From Photobacterium sp. JCM 19050 (GTDB taxonomy: Bacteria; Pseudomonadota; Gammaproteobacteria; Enterobacterales; Vibrionaceae), in the NCBI GenBank assembly GCA_001310455.1, contig BAXG01000005.1, forward strand, positions 62,001 to 126,000: 64,000 nt of DNA. Reading direction: 5' to 3'. Both the position numbers and the translations under genes were made by a program. The notes under the pieces were generated by a model. That model did not search any database. It saw only the letters and a program-made list of their open reading frames with translations, and had not been told where the DNA came from. Shown piece by piece: positions 59,447 to 64,000 of the stretch. Within the stretch, counting starts at the first letter, position 1. Each line of letters begins with the position of its first letter.

Positions 59447-59831
59447 GAAACAACCACAAGGAAGCGGGTTACTTTCGCTGATATCACCGGACACCACTAT
59501 TGAAGGGAAGCTAAGCTGTAGCGGTGAAATTCAAATTGACGGCACCGTGATAGGTGACGTGGTAGCCGGGAAGCTGGTTTTGGGTGAAAGCGGCCGTATT
59601 GAAGGCTCAATCCAGACCGAGCGACTTGATGTTCGGGGAACAATTAAAGGCAACATCTTTTCTGATGAAGTGAACCTGCGCAGCAGTGCCAATGTAAATG
59701 GTGATATTGTTCAGGGCTCGCTCTGTATCGAGCCAGGGGCGGTATTGCAGGGCAACATTTCCCGACTGCCGGAACTTCAGCCGGAAGGTGACGTTACGGA
59801 TATCGGTGCGCTGGTTCAGCAGCAGTCCTGA
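59430..59831 (+). CDS. Bactofilin
   Basis: A 133-residue bactofilin: a short Gly/Ser-rich tail, then the right-handed beta-helix core (DTTIEGKLSCSGEIQIDGTV, GDVVAGKLVLGESGRIEGSI, RGTIKGNIFSDEVNLRSSAN), about residues 20-115. Bactofilins polymerise without nucleotides and position cell-wall enzymes. Pairing with an M23 peptidase is a known arrangement linked to cell shape in Helicobacter and others. Translationally overlapping the peptidase gene. Confidence 0.9.
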   Translation: MFSSSKKQPQGSGLLSLISPDTTIEGKLSCSGEIQIDGTVIGDVVAGKLVLGESGRIEGSIQTERLDVRGTIKGNIFSDEVNLRSSANVNGDIVQGSLCIEPGAVLQGNISRLPELQPEGDVTDIGALVQQQS

Positions 59832-59860
59832 TAACGGAATTCCCTCTCAAATCAAGAAAA

Positions 59861-59890
59861 ATAAAGCCGCCTTTGGTCTGGCGGCTTTAT
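59861..59890. terminator. Bidirectional terminator after the bactofilin gene
   Basis: ATAAAGCCGCC, eight-base loop, GGCGGCTTTAT, between convergent genes. Confidence 0.87.
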
Positions 59891-59933
59891 TGTGTATCGC
59901 AGTTGCGAACGGAATATCTTCAGCAATTGAGGT

Positions 59934-60849
59934 TTAGTGGGCCTTCTTCAACTTGCCAAACAGTGTAACCACCGCCACAACAACCATACCCGCAATAATC
60001 CCAATCACGCCGTTTAACAGGGTTGGAATCACAGCAGATACCACAGTGCCAATCCCCGGGATAAGTGCAGTAGAAGATGCTGCTTCTGAAATCCATTCGC
60101 TTAACAGGTGGAAGCCGTGAGTCAGGATGCCGCCACCCACAAGGAACATGGCAACTGTACCGATAACAGACAGTGCTTTCATCAGGTAAGGGGCGAGAGT
60201 CAGCAATCCGCGGCCTACCGACTGGGTAAAGCTGCCGGATTTTTTGCTGAGGTAAAGGCCGGCATCGTCGATTTTCACAATGACTGCAACGAGGCCGTAC
60301 ACACCCAGTGTCATCAGTAAGGCGATCAGGGACATAGTAATCAGCTGGGTCATAAACGGATGCTGCGAAACCACACCCAGCGTCAGTACAATGATTTCAG
60401 CAGAAAGGATGAAGTCAGTGCGCACTGCACCTTTGATTTTTGCTTTTTCTTCTTCTGGGGTCAGTGGTGTTTCGAGTTTTTGCTGCACATCTTCTGGAGA
60501 AGGCGCTTCATGTTTGTGGAAGAAGGCTTCGAGGATTTTCTCTGCACCTTCAAAGCAAAGGAATAATCCGCCAAGCATCAGCAAAGGTGATAAGCCAAGG
60601 GGCAAAAGCGCTGATTGCAAGGGCCGCCGGTACCAGAATCGCTTTGTTAAGTAAGGAGCCTTTCGCGACAGACCAGACAACCGGCAATTCGCGCTCTGCC
60701 GCAACACCGGTCACCTGCTGGGCGTTCAGTGCAAGGTCGTCACCCAGTACACCGGTGGTCTTTTTGGCCGCGACTTTGCTCATTGCGGCCACGTCGTCAA
60801 GAATGGACGTAATATCGTCGAGGAGAGTTAACAGGCTTGCTCCAGCCAT
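59934..60849 (-). CDS. yedI: YedI family inner membrane protein (DUF808), apparent frameshift
   Basis: A 305-residue membrane protein of unknown function. It starts [20 protein letters not shown] and has [20 protein letters not shown], matching E. coli YedI, then several helices and the late [20 protein letters not shown]. The frame changes near 60595; the break needs two bases, most simply CCCC read as CC, restoring [19 protein letters not shown]. Single gene. Confidence 0.85.
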
Positions 60850-61093
60850 GAAATATTCACCCTATCAATAAAATATATAAATCGCATATTTACGCTTTTT
60901 ACCCTACAGAGGCAACGGTTTTATGTCAGTGGGGGATTACCTGCCAGGTTTTCTGTATTGGCTCTTTTGCCACAATACGGCAACCCAAACGATCGGAACA
61001 CACGGGTTTCAGCATGTATCCCGGGGGTGTTTAGGTATAGAATGGCGGGCTTAATTTTTCCCAATTGATTTTGATAATTTCTGGAGTCACTGA

Positions 61094-62053
61094 ATGCGGG
61101 TAGTGCTTGGCCCGATGGAAGGCGTATTGGATCACCTGATGCGTCATCTGTTGTGCGAAATCAACCAATATGACATGTGCGTCACTGAGTTTGTGCGGGT
61201 GGTTGACCTCGTGCTGCCGAAACGTGTTTATCTTAAATACTGCCCAGAGCTGGAAAATGGCGGTTTCACACCATCCGGCACGCCCGTGCGCGTTCAGTTA
61301 CTCGGCCAGGCGCCGGAAATTATGGCAGCCAACGCCGCTAATGCCATTGAATATGGCTCTTTTGGCATTGACCTAAACTTCGGGTGCCCTTCCAAACTGG
61401 TAAATGGCAGCAATGGTGGCGCAGCATTACTTAAGCAGCCGGAGTTGATTTACCAAGTGGTAAAAGCGGTGCGTGAAGCGGTGCCTCAGGATCAGGTTGT
61501 CAGTGCAAAGGTACGCCTTGGGTTTGACGATTGCTCGACGTATCCGGAAATTGTCGATGCGGTCGTGCAGGGCGGTGCCAATGAGCTTGTGGTACATGGT
61601 CGCAGCAAGGCTGATGGATACCGTGCAGGCACGATCCGTTGGGATCTGATTGGTGAGATAGCCCGGAATGCACCTATCCATATTACCGCTAACGGCGATG
61701 TCTGGAATTGGGACGACGGGCAGAAATGTATGGAAGTGACCGGCTGCGATACCCTGATGGTATGCCGCGGGGCTCTCAATATGCCAAACCTTGGCCGCCA
61801 CCTTAAAGAGAATGTTGAACCGATGCATTGGCTTGATGTGCTCCGGCTGATGCTTCGCTATTCCGAGTTTGAAATGAAAGGTGACAAGGGACTGTATTAT
61901 CCTAACCGCATCAAACAGTGGCTGACCTATCTGCGCCATGAGTATCCTCAGGCTCAGGAGGTATTTACCAAGGTACGCGTTCATAAGGTTGCCGGCGAAA
62001 TTGTCACTGTGTTGCAGCGTGAACTCGATATGCTGGAGCGTGTTACAGTATAA
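61094..62053 (+). CDS. dusC: tRNA-dihydrouridine(16) synthase DusC
   Basis: FMN-dependent TIM-barrel enzyme (319 residues) that reduces uridine 16 of tRNA. The active-site cysteine is in LNFGCPSKLVNGSNGGAAL; the N-terminus RVVLGPMEGVLDHLMRHLL and VVHGRSKADGYR match DusC, not DusA or DusB. Intact. ATG 61094. Upstream about 240 bases hold no gene. Confidence 0.93.
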   Translation: MRVVLGPMEGVLDHLMRHLLCEINQYDMCVTEFVRVVDLVLPKRVYLKYCPELENGGFTPSGTPVRVQLLGQAPEIMAANAANAIEYGSFGIDLNFGCPSKLVNGSNGGAALLKQPELIYQVVKAVREAVPQDQVVSAKVRLGFDDCSTYPEIVDAVVQGGANELVVHGRSKADGYRAGTIRWDLIGEIARNAPIHITANGDVWNWDDGQKCMEVTGCDTLMVCRGALNMPNLGRHLKENVEPMHWLDVLRLMLRYSEFEMKGDKGLYYPNRIKQWLTYLRHEYPQAQEVFTKVRVHKVAGEIVTVLQRELDMLERVTV

Positions 62054-62137
62054 ATTGTTCGTGATTTACCGGAAATTGGATGGTGGCGGGAAATTGGGTA
62101 TAGTTGCCGCCATCCCTATCTCCAGAGTGATTCCAAT

Positions 62138-62787
62138 ATGTCTTCTCTGATTAGCCTTCCTACGCAGTGGGAAGGCATGCCTGAAACCTTTATCGAAGGT
62201 GCACTGCTTGCGGCAAACCTGGCACCGGCTCCCCTTGAACCTGAAAACTGGCTGCCTCTTCTTATTACTGGTGGTGTTGAAGAAGATCCCATGCCCGAAG
62301 TGGATCAGGAAAGCCGTGAAGCGATCCTGAACCGTTTCCAGTCCCAGTATATTTTGTTGATTGCCAACCAATATGAACTGCCTGAACAGCTTCAACCTGC
62401 ATCGGGAGAGGTGACTGATGCCCAACAGAACTTGGCAGAGGGTTTCCTTTGCATCTGGCAGATTATCGCGCCAATGTGGGAAAACGTGGCCGCCTCTGAC
62501 GGCAGTTTCCGAATGCTTTCCGGCCTGCTGACTACCATGATGCTGGTGATGGACGAAGAGGGAACCCTTGAGGAAATGAAGGTGGCTGGTGTCGAGCCAC
62601 TTCCTGCAACTGACCAGTTATTTGACGCCTGAATATGATGCTGTGTGAATCTGCAATGGCTGCTGATGAAGCTCAGCATGGCCACGGGTCTCAGTCAGTC
62701 AACCCATACCGCGATGTAGGCCGGAATGATGACTGCCCATGCGGTAGCGGGAAAAAATTTAAACAGTGTTGCGGCCAGACCCAATGA
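62138..62787 (+). CDS. YecA/UPF0149-like protein with C-terminal SEC-C motif, one apparent frameshift
   Basis: The N-terminal part (residues 1-165) is a helical YecA/YgfB-like domain, with [21 protein letters not shown] and [13 protein letters not shown]. After one C added to GACGCCTG near 62630, the frame runs on to [19 protein letters not shown], a SEC-C zinc motif of the kind also found on SecA. Restored length is 216 residues, near E. coli YecA (221). Possibly interacts with ribosomes or metals; function unproven. Overlaps mutT by 4 bases. Confidence 0.8.
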
Positions 62788-63220
62788 GTGTGATTCGTGT
62801 GGTGGCTGGTGTCATTGTCAAAGATGGCACGGTGCTCATCGCCCAGAGAAAGGACAGTCACAGCCAGGGTGGGTTGTGGGAGTTTCCGGGTGGAAAGGTC
62901 GAAGCCGGTGAAACGGACTCAATTGCGCTGGTCCGGGAGCTTGAGGAAGAACTGGATGTGATAGTGTCCGTCAGGCAAAGCTTGGGGAAAACACTCACCA
63001 TTACCCGGATAAATCAATCTGTCTGTGTGGCTATTTTTGTGAGATGGAGTCTGGAGAGATGCATCTTAACAGCCATCAGAAAGTGGCCTGGGTAGAGCCT
63101 GCCGCGCTCAGGAATTACGCATTCAGCGCGGCAGACTTGCCGTTCGTCTCTTTACTTGAAAAGTTTGCGCTCCCGCTTTCCGAACAACTGGGAGATCACG
63201 ACCAGCGCAAGCACGGCTAA
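62784..63220 (+). CDS. mutT: MutT, 8-oxo-dGTP diphosphatase, one apparent frameshift
   Basis: Nudix hydrolase that removes 8-oxo-dGTP. The Nudix box is [22 protein letters not shown], with GX5EX7REXXEE complete. The N-terminus [20 protein letters not shown] is standard. The frame breaks near 63040 (a single lost base), after which [20 protein letters not shown] continues. The restored reading gives 145 residues, a little longer than usual, and its 3' end would overlap the convergent dsbB end by 69 bases. ATG at 62784 overlaps the upstream stop. Confidence 0.87.
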
Positions 63221-63688
63221 CTGGGCTGCAAATATCACGACTAACCACTGCGGCATTGAAAGGGTAAGGAATTGCCAAACTACTTTGCCGCAGTCGCCGT
63301 AAGCTTCGAACATCCACGGCGCCCATTTGTTAAGTGGAGCCCACTCCGGGAAACGTACGAAGAGGTCACAGGTCGCACCGAACAGCACGTTTGGGTCGGG
63401 GAACTGGTAGCTGACGTGCTCCATCGCAAGTTGCAGGCCACGAAACGCGCTGTAACCCCAACCGGCAAATCCCAGCCAACGACAAACCACATTGCCCGGT
63501 GCCATCAATCCCACCAGGGCAGCAATACCGACCCCCATCATGGCGACACGCTCGTAAATACACATTACGCATGGGGCGAGCTTCATCACATGCTCAAAAT
63601 AGAGCGCAGTCAGCTCAAATCCGACGATAGAGATAAACAACAAAAACCAGGCTGTTCGTTGAGTAGAAATTCGGTAAAGGAAGCTCAT
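63152..63688 (-). CDS. dsbB: Disulfide bond formation protein B
   Basis: Four-helix inner-membrane quinone reductase (178 residues) that reoxidises DsbA. The first cysteine pair is APCVMCIYE; the second pair, in the periplasmic loop, is GATCDLF and YGDCGKV. ATG 63688 (SFLYRISTQRTAWFLL) is preferred to the longer frame. It lies between mutT and nhaB on the minus strand, a gene order seen in Vibrio. Confidence 0.93.
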   Translation of the reverse strand: MSFLYRISTQRTAWFLLFISIVGFELTALYFEHVMKLAPCVMCIYERVAMMGVGIAALVGLMAPGNVVCRWLGFAGWGYSAFRGLQLAMEHVSYQFPDPNVLFGATCDLFVRFPEWAPLNKWAPWMFEAYGDCGKVVWQFLTLSMPQWLVVIFAAQLAVLALVVISQLFGKRERKLFK

Positions 63689-63706
63689 AGCGTCGCCGTT
63701 CAGGTA

Positions 63707-63744
63707 CAAAAAAAGCAAAGTCCTGATACTACAGGACTTTGCTT
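63707..63744 (-). terminator. Terminator downstream of nhaB
   Basis: A perfect 13-base stem, AAGCAAAGTCCTG and complement (63713-63725, 63732-63744), followed on the minus strand by seven T. It separates nhaB from dsbB. Confidence 0.9.
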
Positions 63745-63818
63745 ATGCACGTATAGTCTTAATTTTCCGGTCTGAGAGCCGTTTTCAAGTCAGAAATCCG
63801 GCGCTGCGGAAGGCCTGG

Positions 63819-64000
63819 TTAATGGCCCGCAGCGGCTGCCGCGTCCTGCACCATATGTGCAGTTTCACTGATCCATCCGCGTGGATCATCCACTCAGTAG
63901 CCGGTGTAAGAAGAAGCTCGATTCCACCAGCCAACCAGCGCCAATACGACAGTGTACGGGAACGCCATCACCACCATGCGGCCATAAGACAGGCGCAGAA
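63819..64000 (-). CDS. nhaB: Na+/H+ antiporter NhaB (3' end; runs off the right edge), apparent frameshifts
   Basis: Only about 60 C-terminal codons are present. LRLSYGRMVVMAFPYTVVLALVG is followed, after a lost base, by GIELLLTPATEWMIHA, and after another (GCGGGATGG read as GCGGATGG) by GWISETAHMVQDAAAAAGH and a stop at 63821-63819. The reading matches the NhaB C-terminus. NhaB is an inner-membrane sodium/proton antiporter. Identity rests on a short stretch and on its dsbB neighbour. Confidence 0.75.

Overview
This window is a chromosomal segment of a gammaproteobacterium, most likely a member of the Vibrionaceae. The evidence is gene content: an ortholog-like VcINDY dicarboxylate carrier, a rhombosortase, a DecR-type regulator, a menF-menD-menH-menB-menC-menE cluster, and the tig-clpP-clpX-lon-hupB-ppiD order. 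Base composition looks near 50% GC, which would suit Grimontia, Enterovibrio or Salinivibrio better than classical Vibrio; genus placement is inference.

Layout. 0-11 kb: 5' part of focA with an FNR-like box, ycaO, a secreted TPR protein, an M20 dipeptidase, an orphan family 5 solute-binding protein, and a HisPQM-type amino acid ABC operon preceded by tandem ARG-box-like sites. 11-20 kb: crotonase, xthA, yqjG, three tRNA-Tyr genes, a two-gene RND efflux system, an outer membrane beta-barrel. 20-23 kb: queC and a Cds1-like cysteine desulfhydrase divergent from decR. 23-32 kb: the proteostasis block tig, clpP, clpX, lon, hupB, ppiD. 32-36 kb: comEA-like, yfbR, dgt, tapT, rhombosortase, alaA. 36-44 kb: menaquinone biosynthesis. 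44-54 kb: LplT-PlsC fusion with its TetR gene, TM2 and Tim44-like proteins, an MFS carrier, a chemoreceptor, two cysteine-cluster proteins, a ccdAB toxin-antitoxin pair, a hexapeptide acyltransferase and a MITE-like palindrome. 54-64 kb: HAAAP carrier, second peptide deformylase, INDY carrier, M23 peptidase plus bactofilin, YedI, dusC, SEC-C protein, mutT, dsbB and the 3' end of nhaB.

The dominant oddity is technical. About thirty small indels, nearly all explained by loss of one base from a short homopolymer, interrupt about twenty genes including clpX, lon, menB and menE. Adding the base back restores full-length conserved proteins, so I annotate these as single genes with apparent frameshifts and read them as sequencing or assembly errors.

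I see no CRISPR array, prophage, rRNA or complete insertion sequence. No clearly new multi-gene system stands out. The best leads are the Cds1/DecR pair with three phased repeats between them, the tandem ARG boxes, the TetR-controlled transporter-acyltransferase fusion, the tig-clpP junction, and the M23-bactofilin pair.
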